A stretch of 64,000 bases of DNA, taken from NCBI GenBank assembly GCA_965222645.1, contig OZ244968.1, positions 682,001 through 746,000 on the forward strand, written 5' to 3'. This DNA comes from JABDMH01 sp965222645 (GTDB lineage Bacteria; Bacteroidota; Bacteroidia; Chitinophagales; Saprospiraceae). Position 1 is the stretch's first letter; every line of letters begins with the position of its first letter. The notes under the pieces are model-generated. The model did no database searches and had not been told where the DNA came from. It saw nothing but the letters and a program-made list of their open reading frames with translations. Both the position numbers and the translations under genes were made by a program. Below are positions 18,626 to 28,547 of the stretch, piece by piece.

Positions 18626-21340
18626 TCAACCTGGTCTCCGCTTCCATTTATAAAAATAAATGACGGGCAAAATAATAACAGGAGCCAGAATCCAGAGTAG
18701 AAGACTTTCTAAAAACGAACTCCGCAAGGGACTCATATCTCCGATAGCAACAAAGCCAGCCCAATAAAAGGGATGCTTATAGCCTGGATCGGCATTTTCC
18801 AAATAATCAAGTTTGGACAGGCGCAATGCCTGGTCCTTGTCTACTCCGGATTTTAAATGCTGGTAAAAACTGGTCATGATTTCGGCAGTACTGCGATCAT
18901 TGACTGACCAAAGTGAGGCCACCACAGATTTGGATCCCGCAGCTGTAAAAGCACGGGCAAACGACATCACCCCTTCTCCGGGTATATACTCACCTACCGC
19001 CGTCTCACATGCACTCATCACAACCATGTCCGTGTGCAATCTGCTATTATAGATGTCGGAAATATTGACAGAAAAGTCAGATTCCGTTTGATCGAAAATA
19101 ATTCTTCCCTCAGGTTCCCCTTCACCTGGACCAAATGCATGTGTTGCAATATGGATAAAAGGTGCTTCCCCAACAATCGAAGAAAAGCTATTGCGAGTGG
19201 CATCTTGAGCCAGGTATATTTTACTTTCTTTAAAAATCGATGCGATATTTTCCGCTTCCAATTGATTATATTTTAATGGCATTAAACGAACACCATTCCT
19301 CCGATTTGCAAAGAGCTCATCATCGCTGGCAGTTTTGAACTCTGGAGCAAAAATCAATCCGGATCCAGACGACCTGGAATATTCCTCCACCTGGCCTTTC
19401 ATGGTCAGTGAAAAATCATAGCTCACGATCAAATCCTCAATTAGGGGTCTTCCATTCGAATCCTTAAGGCACTCAAAAGGTATGTTGGCCAGAATCCCAT
19501 CCGGAATGATATTCAATTTGTTTTGATCTTTTTCCAATTCAAATGGTAAAAGTATTTCCCTTAAATAAGTGGATTCACCAATGCCCACACTGTCTTCTAT
19601 CTGATGAATACCTTTCAAATAGCGAGTAATGAGCGCAAACCATCCGGGCTCCGGTCTGTAAACCAACTTTTCAATTCCTCCTCCGCAAACGGCAATGGTC
19701 AGACCAGTGTCCTGATGTTGATAATAATTTACCTGAATAAGATCACCTGTCATTATTTTGGCATAATCTTCACTTGAAAGTGTATTTAGAGACTCGGTGG
19801 AGAAATTTGTGCTTTCTTCCAATCTTAACCAATAATAAATGCTATCGCTCAAAGCCAAGTGCTCGATTGGATCCTGCGATAAGCGCATTTGACTCCTCAA
19901 TTGACGGTATTTATCCCGGTATTTTAGTTTTTCACTCAGCCTATCTCTTTTTTCTGCAAATTCTTCTGCGAGTACCATAGATTTATTTATTTCCATCAGA
20001 TGGATCACGTCGTATGCATGGCTACTTTTTTTGTACAATTCGAGATCAATAAAAGTTTTAATCCCGAAATCGTATAGCATTTTACAAGCCTTCATATAAT
20101 TTTGCCTCGCATCCGGTGTACTCAGAGAATACCTCAGCGCCCTTACCACACTATCTGCCCTCGAGACCAACTCAGCCGTCAATTCCAAATCACTGAGGAT
20201 CTGCGTTTCTTTCCAATGGCTGTACTTGCATTTAATATAATTCGAAAAAAAATCAACAATTGTGAAAGGTTCCAAATTTTCAGATAAAACCTGATTTTCA
20301 ACAGCCTCATATATTCCAATGGCGGGCTCCAACCTGCCGAGTGCGGTATAAGCATGAGCGCGCATCACCAAAAATGGAATCTTTTGAAAAGTAGAAAGCT
20401 TTTCCATTTCTATCTCGTCGAGAAATCGCATGGCAACCTCGATAGAATCCAGTCTAAAATGGCAATTGCTGATGTGTGTTTTTATCCAGGCTTCCTCATA
20501 GTAGTCAAATTGATGTAAAAAAGGTATGGTCTTTTCAAAATAAAATAGAGCTGAATCCACTTCATTTAATTTAAAAAGAGCTTGGCCCAATTGCGAAAAA
20601 GTAAAAAACTCCCTCGTAGATCTTTTGGCAATTGATCGCAAAAGAGCAACTGACTCCTCTGGCAGATTATTATCTTTAAAAATTTCTGCAACGGCATTGA
20701 TTATATAGTAGTAGTCGGTCCCTAGAGATTCCTGAAAATGATCCAAATAAGGTTTCATCATTTCCAGTGTTATCCTCATTTTTCCCAGCTCACCCTTGTA
20801 ACTATACAAGCGAGCCATGAGAAGTAATGACCTTACCCAATTGTATGTTTTGGGAAACCCTTGTTGCAGAGAAAGTGCTCTGTCGAGATAATTTGTTGCC
20901 TGGTCATGTGCTCCGTTTAGGAAATGTTTCTGGGCAAGATGAAAGTAAACGGAGTGGACTTTAATGCACCTCGGTGAATAGGCCTTCAAATAATGGTGTA
21001 GCGCCGAGCTAAAATGATCAATAGCCCTGGCTCTATCTGTTTCGGCTATTTCCAGTCCGGCAAACACATGCAACCGCCCAATAATACTGTCTTCTACTCC
21101 ACCGATTTGATCAAATAGTTCAACTGATTTTGTCAACAACTTTACAAGACCGCTTACATCCCGGCACTCGCTCCTGTATCGAATTACGAGATCATAAATG
21201 CCATGGATATCCGACTTGTCCGCATAGGCCTGCCATTGATCCATTACCTTATCCAGATCACAAGTTGCAGCCATTCCTCCGTGGCAGCATCCTAATGTCA
21301 GGGAAAACAGGTAAAAGCTACAACAGAAGATTCTGATCAT
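18626..21340 (-). CDS. TPR-CHAT protein, module 2
   Basis: 904 residues. A signal peptide (MIRIFCCSFYLFSLTLGCCH) is followed by about 12 TPR-like helical pairs (residues 40-480) and a C-terminal CHAT (caspase HetF-associated with TPRs) peptidase domain at about 600-870. The catalytic dyad is seen in HIATHAFG (His near residue 733) and VVMSACETAVGEY (Cys near 776). After GYKHPFYWAGFVAIGD comes a C-terminal membrane helix (LLLWILAPVIILPVIYFYKW). I infer an extracytoplasmic caspase-like protease tied to the membrane by its tail, with TPRs as sensor or substrate receptor. The gene starts 12 bases after the stop of a subtilisin-like gene. The paralogue at 23176-25878 has the same architecture. Confidence 0.88.
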   Translation of the reverse strand: MIRIFCCSFYLFSLTLGCCHGGMAATCDLDKVMDQWQAYADKSDIHGIYDLVIRYRSECRDVSGLVKLLTKSVELFDQIGGVEDSIIGRLHVFAGLEIAETDRARAIDHFSSALHHYLKAYSPRCIKVHSVYFHLAQKHFLNGAHDQATNYLDRALSLQQGFPKTYNWVRSLLLMARLYSYKGELGKMRITLEMMKPYLDHFQESLGTDYYYIINAVAEIFKDNNLPEESVALLRSIAKRSTREFFTFSQLGQALFKLNEVDSALFYFEKTIPFLHQFDYYEEAWIKTHISNCHFRLDSIEVAMRFLDEIEMEKLSTFQKIPFLVMRAHAYTALGRLEPAIGIYEAVENQVLSENLEPFTIVDFFSNYIKCKYSHWKETQILSDLELTAELVSRADSVVRALRYSLSTPDARQNYMKACKMLYDFGIKTFIDLELYKKSSHAYDVIHLMEINKSMVLAEEFAEKRDRLSEKLKYRDKYRQLRSQMRLSQDPIEHLALSDSIYYWLRLEESTNFSTESLNTLSSEDYAKIMTGDLIQVNYYQHQDTGLTIAVCGGGIEKLVYRPEPGWFALITRYLKGIHQIEDSVGIGESTYLREILLPFELEKDQNKLNIIPDGILANIPFECLKDSNGRPLIEDLIVSYDFSLTMKGQVEEYSRSSGSGLIFAPEFKTASDDELFANRRNGVRLMPLKYNQLEAENIASIFKESKIYLAQDATRNSFSSIVGEAPFIHIATHAFGPGEGEPEGRIIFDQTESDFSVNISDIYNSRLHTDMVVMSACETAVGEYIPGEGVMSFARAFTAAGSKSVVASLWSVNDRSTAEIMTSFYQHLKSGVDKDQALRLSKLDYLENADPGYKHPFYWAGFVAIGDMSPLRSSFLESLLLWILAPVIILPVIYFYKWKRRPG

Positions 21341-21352
21341 TTTACCTCTTCA

Positions 21353-22774
21353 TTATGGCATAAACCGCAGGCGGGTCAGTGTTTCATCTCTTAGACCGAT
21401 TGACACATCATAAGACATCTTTATCACCTGACTAATATCTTCCAAATTAAGATCATTTCTATCCATGACGGAAAAGGCAAAAGCAACCATTCTTGACATC
21501 CAGGCCGTGGCATAGCTCGTGCCGGTAACAGCGTTATTCCAATGTCCCTTAGCCTTGACCGTTACACTTCGGTCGCCGAAATTCCGGTCTCCTTGCACAG
21601 AAGATACCGACAATACGTGATCAAATTCCATAGAGAAATTAGAGGGCCAATGAGCAAAACTATCAGTATCGACACCTTCATTACCAGCTGAGCAGATCAC
21701 AGGTATTTCGATATTCCCCAATACCTTTCTCAAGACGGGATGCCCGTTTTTCGCATACCATCCCTGACTAATATTGACGAGATCAACCGAATCAATTAAT
21801 GACTTGTTGCTAAGTGCACAAATCATGTCAAAAACAGAAACGGGAGCGTTTGGGTCATCGACCATTGGACAGTCTACCGGCGCTACCATATTATTATGCC
21901 TAATGATTTTTCCCACTACCTGAGCATGGGACACTCCTCCGTATATGCTTCCGCTATCCACTACTGCAACTCTTTTGGGTGAGCTTCCACCAGAGACGGC
22001 AGATGGGCCTTCCAAATCCTCTTCCAATTTACTTATCATCACTGCATTTACAACACTACCAAATTCCTTCTTAGATTGATCACTTGCTCCTCCTTGCTCT
22101 TCTTTACTTCCGCCGCTGCCACCTCCGGAATCCTCATTCTTTGCTCCACCACTGCCACCACCCGTGGCCCCCTCTTTCTTTGATTGATCGCTGGCTCCCC
22201 CACTCTCAGGCACTACCGTGACAAGAGGGCTCACGAATCCAACTCCCTCGTTCTTAGCACCTCCACTACCTCCTCCACTTTCCATTGTCGATTGGTCGCT
22301 GGCTCCACCCGATTCATCATTTATTCTCATCACTAATTCCACAATAGGATGAACCTTCTTCGGGTTGCCTTTGAGTGTAATTTCCCAAAGTGCCCTATTG
22401 TGAGCACATATACTTAATCTCTCGATCTTCTTCCTTTTTAATCGATACTTGCTATCCTGGGTGCCTCTTGCTCCGCGAATAAATGCGTTAAATGCTTTGA
22501 CTAATTTTTTTACGACCTTCTCGTCGACGCTTACAGGAAATTTATTACCAGTTTGCGCGTAGGTCGGAGGTGTCAATTTAAGGGCCTTCTTAAAGGGCTT
22601 ATCTGTATCATAAATAATTTGCAACGAATGCACGATTCCCCGATCTCCTGAACAGATGTAGCAAGGATCTCCAAAATCAATCTTGTGATGGAGGTCTTCG
22701 TGAAATTTCGATAGGCGCTTAGAATGAAATAGCGGTTTGTTGGCCTCGGGCCTGTGGTTTCCTTTGAGTGACAT
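21353..22774 (-). CDS. Subtilisin-like (S8) protease with a glycine-serine linker, module 2
   Basis: 473 residues without a signal peptide. Residues 1-150 are an unrecognised domain shared with the module-1 paralogue (the LSICAHNRALWEITLKG region). Residues about 150-255 are a low-complexity linker of repeated ESGGASDQSKKE and GGGSGGAKNE units. The S8 domain follows: Asp in RVAVVDSGS, His in SHAQVVGKI, the oxyanion Asn in SAGNEG and Ser in GTSYATAWMSR. The Asp-His spacing is short compared with secreted subtilases. The product is a probable cytoplasmic protease or zymogen with a tethered N-terminal domain. It is coupled to the CHAT gene downstream. The ATG at 22774 is the only reasonable start. 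Confidence 0.82.
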   Translation of the reverse strand: MSLKGNHRPEANKPLFHSKRLSKFHEDLHHKIDFGDPCYICSGDRGIVHSLQIIYDTDKPFKKALKLTPPTYAQTGNKFPVSVDEKVVKKLVKAFNAFIRGARGTQDSKYRLKRKKIERLSICAHNRALWEITLKGNPKKVHPIVELVMRINDESGGASDQSTMESGGGSGGAKNEGVGFVSPLVTVVPESGGASDQSKKEGATGGGSGGAKNEDSGGGSGGSKEEQGGASDQSKKEFGSVVNAVMISKLEEDLEGPSAVSGGSSPKRVAVVDSGSIYGGVSHAQVVGKIIRHNNMVAPVDCPMVDDPNAPVSVFDMICALSNKSLIDSVDLVNISQGWYAKNGHPVLRKVLGNIEIPVICSAGNEGVDTDSFAHWPSNFSMEFDHVLSVSSVQGDRNFGDRSVTVKAKGHWNNAVTGTSYATAWMSRMVAFAFSVMDRNDLNLEDISQVIKMSYDVSIGLRDETLTRLRFMP

Positions 22775-23175
22775 TTCATTTAATTTGGTTAATTGATGAG
22801 GTAAGCTGAAGAAATCACCTCAATATTAGAAATTGTTCCAATACGTGATATTCATCATCTTGCCATGTTCTTACCGAATATAAGAATAATTGAAGAATAA
22901 AAAGAAATCATTTTGAAAAGCAGCAGACATCATATATCGTATTTCATGCATAACAGCAGAAGCAGTTAATATTATATCATTAACACACTTAATATTATTA
23001 TAAAATATTCGATCGAATGAAAACGATAAGATTCCGACGCTAATTGCTGAGCTCAAGATACCACGGAGGGCAGATAGCTAAGAGATTAAAAGCTTAGCCC
23101 GTTTAATCTATTGGCATCAAAAGACATTATCGTAAGTGGTATGACCACGCAGCATAGTTATCGACCAGTGAATGC
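22775..23175. other. Intergenic between the two protease/CHAT modules
   Basis: 400 bases, AT-rich, separating the end of the module-1 CHAT gene from the start of the module-2 protease gene (both minus strand). No open frame looks real. It should hold the module-2 promoter and the module-1 terminator, but I see no convincing motif. Confidence 0.5.
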
Positions 23176-25878
23176 TCAAAAAGTGATTTTTCTCTTCCTT
23201 GATAAAACAAACAAAATCACAAAAGATAACACAACCATTATAGGCCAGAGCATATTCATATTGTACTGCGTAATAATCGGACTCATGTCACCGATAGCTA
23301 CAAAGCCCGCCCAGTAGTATGGGTGCCTGTAGGCCGGGTCAGCAAGTTTTAAATATTCTAATTTTGCCTGTCTGAGCGCCTCATTTTTTCGTAGTCCCTG
23401 ACGGAGATTTTGATAATAAAACTCCATTATGTCTGCGGTGGACTGATCATTTACAGACCAGAGAGTGGCAATAATTGATTTAGCACCGGCAGCGGTAAAT
23501 GCACGGGCAAAGGACATCACTCCTTCTCCGGGCACGTATCTTCCCACGGCAGTCTGGCATGCACTTAAAACAACCATATTTGTCGGAAGCCTGCTGTGAT
23601 ATATTTCCGAAAGACTGAAGGTAGGGTCATTGTCTGCCAAACTAAAGACGATTCGACCCTCCTGATTATTTTCCGCCGATGCAACGGCATGAGTTGCAAT
23701 ATGAATAAATCGGGAAGGTGAGTTTATTTCTGCAAAATTCTTCTTTGTTGCTTTACTCGAGAGAAAAATGTTTGAGTTTCGAAAAATATCTGATATTTCT
23801 TCAGCTTCACGCTCATTGTGGGTTAATGGCCCTAGTAACAGATCGCGTTCTGCTCCGATAGCAGCATATTCAACTTCAGCCTCAAATGAGGGAGCAAAAA
23901 TATGACCATCTTCTTCGTATGTTGGGAGGCTCTGCACCTGTTTGTGTAATGCAAGTGAGAAACTATAATTCACTTCATAATTCTCAATGAGAATTTCTTC
24001 ATCGGATATATCCAGACATTCAAAAGGAAAATAAGACAAAAGTCCATCGGGAATAATGACAAACCTATCTTCGAAGGCTGGTGCTTGCATCCTGGGTATC
24101 AATCGCTGGCACAATTCAATTGTGGTTTGCCTACTTCTACTATTTCCAATAATCGAATTTAAATGAAGTTCAACCTCTGCATACCATTCTTCTTTTTTCA
24201 ACAGGTTGAATAAATTCCCCTCGTCACTAATCGCGATAATCGATAACGATGAGTCTTGGTGTTGAAAATAATTAACAAAAGTCGTTTTTTCATCATTATA
24301 GTCTGCAATTGAAATGGCACTTGTAGCATTGTTGATATTTGAATCAATGGTAAATGACTCGTTAGATTCCTTTTGCATCCAATAATAAATACTATCACTT
24401 ATCGCTAATCGAACATCCGGATCTTCCTCCTTTTCAAGTAAAGCTACAAGGTCTCTATATTTGTCTCGGTACGTTAAGGTCTTACTTTCTTCCAATCTTC
24501 TTTCGGAAATCTCTTCTGACAGGACCAGGGCTTTATTAGCTTCCATAAAACCAAGTGCATTTTTCAAATACATCTCGTCATTATTTTGATGATATAGAGA
24601 ATACCAAATCCTGATTCCAATATCATACAAGCTCTTAGAATGAATGGAAAAATTTTGACGACCCAAGGGTGTACCTATCTGATGCCTGATAATGCTCGAC
24701 ATAGAATCAGCGTGATGTAATAATTTTTCACAACGATCTAAATAACTCCAGTCATTTGATAACCTCCAGAAATCAAAGTAGGTATTTAAGATCGTAGTAT
24801 AATAATGAATCTTAACAAATGGAAATTTTAATTTCCCGTCCGTCGTATCTGCCACCATTTTATTACATACATCCAAGGCCTTTTGATGGTTGCCCAATTT
24901 GGTCTCAATCTCAACCATTAACATAGAATAGTAACAGGCCCATTCAACTGGCATTTGGTCAAATTCAATCCTTTGGGAATAGAGATGAGCTTTTTCAAAT
25001 TCTCCCTTTTTTAAGTAGGCCTCACTGTAGTTTCCATTGATCCAACTTTGATCTTGAGATCGCAAGTCTTGTATGCCGGGAAGAAGCTGATCGAGGTGCA
25101 AAATGGCCGAATCCGGGTAATTAAGATTCTGGTATGTTGTGATTAAACTCGCCCGTGCCTCGAAAGAGTTCATTTCGTTTAGATGACTTTGCAGCAGCGC
25201 CAGAGCTTCCTGGTAGAGCAAACAATTTATCAGGATTCCTGCAGTTATCTCAGTAGCACTGAGACCAATTTGATTTTCAAATTTAGAGAGATATGGTTCT
25301 ATTACTTTAGTCAAAAGAAGACTCTTACCCAGATCACCCTGCCAGGCATAGATCCTACTCATCAGAAGCAAGGACCTTGCCCAGTTATAAGATTTTTCGC
25401 CTGGCCATTGGAGTGCCAAAGTAGTGTCAAGAAATGCTTTGGCTTCTTCCAAACGATCAATGTTAAAATGCTTCTCCGCCAAATGGAAGAGAACAGAGGT
25501 AATCCTGTGATGTGAAATGGGATAATAATTTTTATAGTGGACAAGGCCTCGTTTTAAATACTGGATTGATTCCTTGTAATCAAAATCCTGGGCATCCAGG
25601 GCATAGAATACACAAGTACGACCTACAATTGTGTCAGGTACTTCTTGCGCTGAAAAAATATTTAACGCTCGCTTATACCATTTCATTCTCTCCCGGGAGA
25701 CATCTCCTTCTGCTCTCAGTTTCAAAACGAGGTTGTAGATCCCATCAACATCACTATCGGTGGAATCTACAATCCATTCCCTTTCAATGTCGGGTATTTC
25801 CTTTTCCCCATCATGACAAAGTGCCAATGGAATGACCATCCAGAGAAGACAGCTGGCACAAAGAATTGCTCTCTTCAT
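23176..25878 (-). CDS. TPR-CHAT protein, module 1
   Basis: 900 residues, paralogous to the gene at 18626-21340 over its whole length. There is a signal peptide (MKRAILCASCLLWMVIPLAL), TPR-like helices to about residue 480, a linker, and then the CHAT domain with the dyad His in HIATHAVA (about 729) and Cys in LSACQTAVGRYVPGEG (about 775). It ends FYWAGFVAIGDMSP-like (here YYWAGFVAIGD) and a terminal membrane helix (MLWPIMVVLSFVILFVLS) with a basic tail. It lies 16 bases downstream of its own subtilisin-like gene. The CHAT halves of the two paralogues are far more alike than the TPR halves, which suggests the same protease chemistry with different recognition. Confidence 0.88.
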   Translation of the reverse strand: MKRAILCASCLLWMVIPLALCHDGEKEIPDIEREWIVDSTDSDVDGIYNLVLKLRAEGDVSRERMKWYKRALNIFSAQEVPDTIVGRTCVFYALDAQDFDYKESIQYLKRGLVHYKNYYPISHHRITSVLFHLAEKHFNIDRLEEAKAFLDTTLALQWPGEKSYNWARSLLLMSRIYAWQGDLGKSLLLTKVIEPYLSKFENQIGLSATEITAGILINCLLYQEALALLQSHLNEMNSFEARASLITTYQNLNYPDSAILHLDQLLPGIQDLRSQDQSWINGNYSEAYLKKGEFEKAHLYSQRIEFDQMPVEWACYYSMLMVEIETKLGNHQKALDVCNKMVADTTDGKLKFPFVKIHYYTTILNTYFDFWRLSNDWSYLDRCEKLLHHADSMSSIIRHQIGTPLGRQNFSIHSKSLYDIGIRIWYSLYHQNNDEMYLKNALGFMEANKALVLSEEISERRLEESKTLTYRDKYRDLVALLEKEEDPDVRLAISDSIYYWMQKESNESFTIDSNINNATSAISIADYNDEKTTFVNYFQHQDSSLSIIAISDEGNLFNLLKKEEWYAEVELHLNSIIGNSRSRQTTIELCQRLIPRMQAPAFEDRFVIIPDGLLSYFPFECLDISDEEILIENYEVNYSFSLALHKQVQSLPTYEEDGHIFAPSFEAEVEYAAIGAERDLLLGPLTHNEREAEEISDIFRNSNIFLSSKATKKNFAEINSPSRFIHIATHAVASAENNQEGRIVFSLADNDPTFSLSEIYHSRLPTNMVVLSACQTAVGRYVPGEGVMSFARAFTAAGAKSIIATLWSVNDQSTADIMEFYYQNLRQGLRKNEALRQAKLEYLKLADPAYRHPYYWAGFVAIGDMSPIITQYNMNMLWPIMVVLSFVILFVLSRKRKITF

Positions 25879-25894
25879 ACCAAAAGATAATAAA

Positions 25895-27235
25895 TTAGGG
25901 AAGGAATCTCAATTTTGTAACTGTCTTATCAGAATTCACAAACTTTACAGAAAATTCTTTCTCTAAGGTCTCCGCCACATCATCTATTTCCAGGTGAACA
26001 TTTCGCTCTAAGGAAAATGCCGTTGCTATCATCCTTGACATCCATGCTGCGGCGAAGGAAGCTCCGATAACCTCCTGATTCCAGTGCCCTTTTGCAACTA
26101 CTGTGACCGTTCTTTCTCCATAACTCAAATTTTCTGCTGAAACCGAAATGACATTAGGATTTCTCACGGAAAAATTTGATGGCCAATGTGGCCATACGTC
26201 TGTATTTATTGGAAGATTACCAGAAGAGCACACAATTGGTTTCTTGATTTTATTCAAAACCTTTTCTAACACTGGGTGGCGATATGGAGCATACCATCCC
26301 ATGCTAAGATTAATTACCTGAACTTGATCAACTATTGCTCGATTACTCAGGGCACAAATGAGATCAAAGAGATCCGCTTCATCATCGTAATGATCAACTA
26401 TTGGCAGAGCAACTGCCTCCACATTTGATCCATGCTCAATTATTCGACGAATAACCTGAGCATGAGTGAGCGTATTAGGATTTTCATCTTGATCACTAAA
26501 ATCACCCCTATCTACCACGGCAACACGCATCGCTGGACCCTTAATATTTTTATTTGGAATCTCCATGTTTAAGGTATTAAGCAGTGTTGGTGTAGAAATC
26601 AGAGGTGCTACAAAACCCAGACCTTCACCATGTGTATGAGTTGGAGGATTTACCAATCCCCGATTCTCTCCATGTGTATGTGTTGGAGGATTTACCAATC
26701 CCCGATTCTCCCCATGTGTATGAAACGGAGGATTTACTAATCCCTGATTCTCTTCATGTGTATGGAATGGGGGGTTTGGCGCATACTCTGGCGTCACTTT
26801 GATGATTTCTTGCACAAAGTCCTCACCGTACTTAGCCTTAAATTCGATCTGCCAAATTGTAAGATCATATTTACAAACTATTGCACTTAGTAAATGCTTC
26901 TTCTTTACCTTCTTTACTTTGTCGGTATAACTTTGCAATCTGAAATTGATCAGAGATAAAAGATTATCGATTATTCCCAATTCCTTCAGTTGAGGTAATA
27001 CATCTTTTCCGGAGTACAGTGCAGCGCCTACGTTGTGAATTCCTGGTAATTCTGACCCTGTGTCGAGAATTAATTTACTGTGGTGAATGTAACCTTTCAG
27101 TTCGTCGTATAGGTACTCTTCGGGTTTACTGGGTTTCGGATAAGGAATAGTTGCTGGATTATATGAGCCATTTGAGGTTTTAGTTCTTCCAGGATTAACC
27201 TGGACATCTGAATGTGAGTGATAATCGGGAGACAT
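25895..27235 (-). CDS. Subtilisin-like (S8) protease with histidine-rich linker repeats, module 1
   Basis: 446 residues, no signal peptide. An N-terminal unknown domain (about 1-160) is followed by four 16-residue repeats of the form NPP(F/T)HTHGENRGLV (about 155-222), then VAPLISTPTLL and the S8 domain: Asp in RVAVVDRGDF (about 240), His in LTHAQVIRRII (about 257), the oxyanion Asn in CSSGN and Ser in GASFAAAWMSRM (about 391). Linker sequence and composition differ completely from the paralogue, although both end in a similar G(L/V)GFV(A/S)PL motif. Two divergent linkers at the same place argue for a flexible hinge, possibly a cleavage or activation segment. The gene leads a two-gene unit with the CHAT gene. 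Confidence 0.82.
   Translation of the reverse strand: MSPDYHSHSDVQVNPGRTKTSNGSYNPATIPYPKPSKPEEYLYDELKGYIHHSKLILDTGSELPGIHNVGAALYSGKDVLPQLKELGIIDNLLSLINFRLQSYTDKVKKVKKKHLLSAIVCKYDLTIWQIEFKAKYGEDFVQEIIKVTPEYAPNPPFHTHEENQGLVNPPFHTHGENRGLVNPPTHTHGENRGLVNPPTHTHGEGLGFVAPLISTPTLLNTLNMEIPNKNIKGPAMRVAVVDRGDFSDQDENPNTLTHAQVIRRIIEHGSNVEAVALPIVDHYDDEADLFDLICALSNRAIVDQVQVINLSMGWYAPYRHPVLEKVLNKIKKPIVCSSGNLPINTDVWPHWPSNFSVRNPNVISVSAENLSYGERTVTVVAKGHWNQEVIGASFAAAWMSRMIATAFSLERNVHLEIDDVAETLEKEFSVKFVNSDKTVTKLRFLP
26615..26775 (-). repeat. In-frame 48-bp tandem repeats in the protease linker
   Basis: Three to four copies of a 48-bp unit encode the 16-residue repeat with HTHGENRGLV at its core. Neighbouring copies differ by few bases, so copy number could change by slippage without breaking the frame. 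A plus-strand open frame over this stretch is a by-product of the repeat. Confidence 0.8.
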
Positions 27236-27384
27236 AAGAAATGCTTTTGAATGTTTAATAAATAAGGTTTTCGCTATTGAAGTGTTGAAAGTATCTGAAT
27301 ACGTTACCAGAAAAAGTGATCTTTTTGGATAAAGTGCCGCCGACTACTGAAAAGAACCTTGGGCTCAAGCAAACTTTGTATATT

Positions 27385-27392
27385 TAATTTTG
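27385..27392 (+). promoter_or_regulatory. Possible -7 box for the DNRLRE protein gene
   Basis: TAATTTTG matches the Bacteroidota -7 consensus TAnnTTTG and lies 34 bases before the ATG at 27427. No well-spaced -33 TTG is obvious, so this is tentative. Confidence 0.3.
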
Positions 27393-27426
27393 TTTGTCTA
27401 CCAATAAGTAACATCCGTATTCGACT

Positions 27427-28308
27427 ATGGCTCATTCTACCAATCACGTCTTTCTGGGACTCTTATGTTGCCTGATTACATGCACCCTTCCGGCTCAAAC
27501 CACAATAGAACTAAACCCGGTCAAAGACAACACCATATACAGTGAAAATGACAACAGCAACGCCCTGGGTCACTTGTTCGCCGGTCGCACCGCGGATATC
27601 GTCAACGACACAGGTGATCTGAGGAGAGCCCTTTTGGAATTCGATCTCAGTCAAATACCCGCTGGTGCAACTGTAACAGGGGCATCACTAGAATTGACAA
27701 AGAACAAGGGGGGCTACTCCTTTGGAGCACCTTTTACTTTACACAAAGTCACACAGGAATGGGGAGAAGGAACATCAGATCCGGGTGGGAGTCCGGGTGG
27801 CACCGGTGTGAGTCCAACACCAGGTGATGCAACTTGGAACTTTGCAATGTATAATACGCAACCTTGGCCCGCTGGAGGCAGTTTTAGTTCCGCTTCACAC
27901 GCCACCACAGTGGTAAATTCTTCCCATGGCATGCTTGTTTGGTCCAGCGACACGCTGGTATCCGATATCCTGGGATGGATCCAGGACCCATCATCAAATC
28001 ACGGATGGATCTTGATCTGTGATCTCACAACACTAGGGACCGCTGCCAGATTTTATTCCGGAGAAGCCTCAGTTGGTAGACCCGTATTGAAAGTGACTTA
28101 CGAGAGCGATTGCCCACCAACACTCACGCTGAATGGGATCATCCCGTCAGGTCAATACAATGCAACCCAAATGATCACGGCATCAGGGACAATCCAGTCG
28201 GGATCAGAAGTATTCTTTTCCACGAATGGCATGGTGCAATTGGAGCCCGATTTTGAAGTTGCTGGAGGCGCATTTCTTGAAATAAATACGGCTAGTGGTT
28301 GTCCTTAG
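27427..28308 (+). CDS. Secreted DNRLRE-domain protein
   Basis: 293 residues. The signal peptide is MAHSTNHVFLGLLCCLITCT followed by LPAQ. The main domain (about 25-215) has the features of the DNRLRE/disaggregatase-like beta fold: DNTIYSENDNSNALG, RRALLEFDLSQIPAGATVTG and the final WILICDLTTLGTAARFYSGE, which are the diagnostic strands. The C-terminal 65 residues (ITASGTIQSGSEVFFSTNG, LEPDFEVAGGAFLEI) are a repeat-like unit common in secreted Bacteroidota proteins. It is probably a surface or extracellular structural or binding protein. It is divergent from the protease/CHAT module 1. Confidence 0.8.
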   Translation: MAHSTNHVFLGLLCCLITCTLPAQTTIELNPVKDNTIYSENDNSNALGHLFAGRTADIVNDTGDLRRALLEFDLSQIPAGATVTGASLELTKNKGGYSFGAPFTLHKVTQEWGEGTSDPGGSPGGTGVSPTPGDATWNFAMYNTQPWPAGGSFSSASHATTVVNSSHGMLVWSSDTLVSDILGWIQDPSSNHGWILICDLTTLGTAARFYSGEASVGRPVLKVTYESDCPPTLTLNGIIPSGQYNATQMITASGTIQSGSEVFFSTNGMVQLEPDFEVAGGAFLEINTASGCP

Positions 28309-28547
28309 GTTTTGATGCTAAGGTCTTCTCCCTGATCTCGACTAATCCATGATGTGCTTCCGTCAAAATCTACAAATCCAATCTTAGAACTCAATACTAA
28401 TTCCTTGGTTTCCGCGTTAAAAAGTAAGATACCGGTCACTTATACCACCTCGTTAAGGAACATTCTCTTCTTATTTTTTCGTAAGCAGACAACGCAATAA
28501 TTATTTTCGGGATCTTCCCATTATAAACCGCATAAAGTAGTAATGCT

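Noticed and set aside
26605..26802. 65-codon plus-strand frame with repeated HVYELEDLPIPDSL units
   Set aside because: It is the antisense reading of the 48-bp repeat in the subtilase linker.
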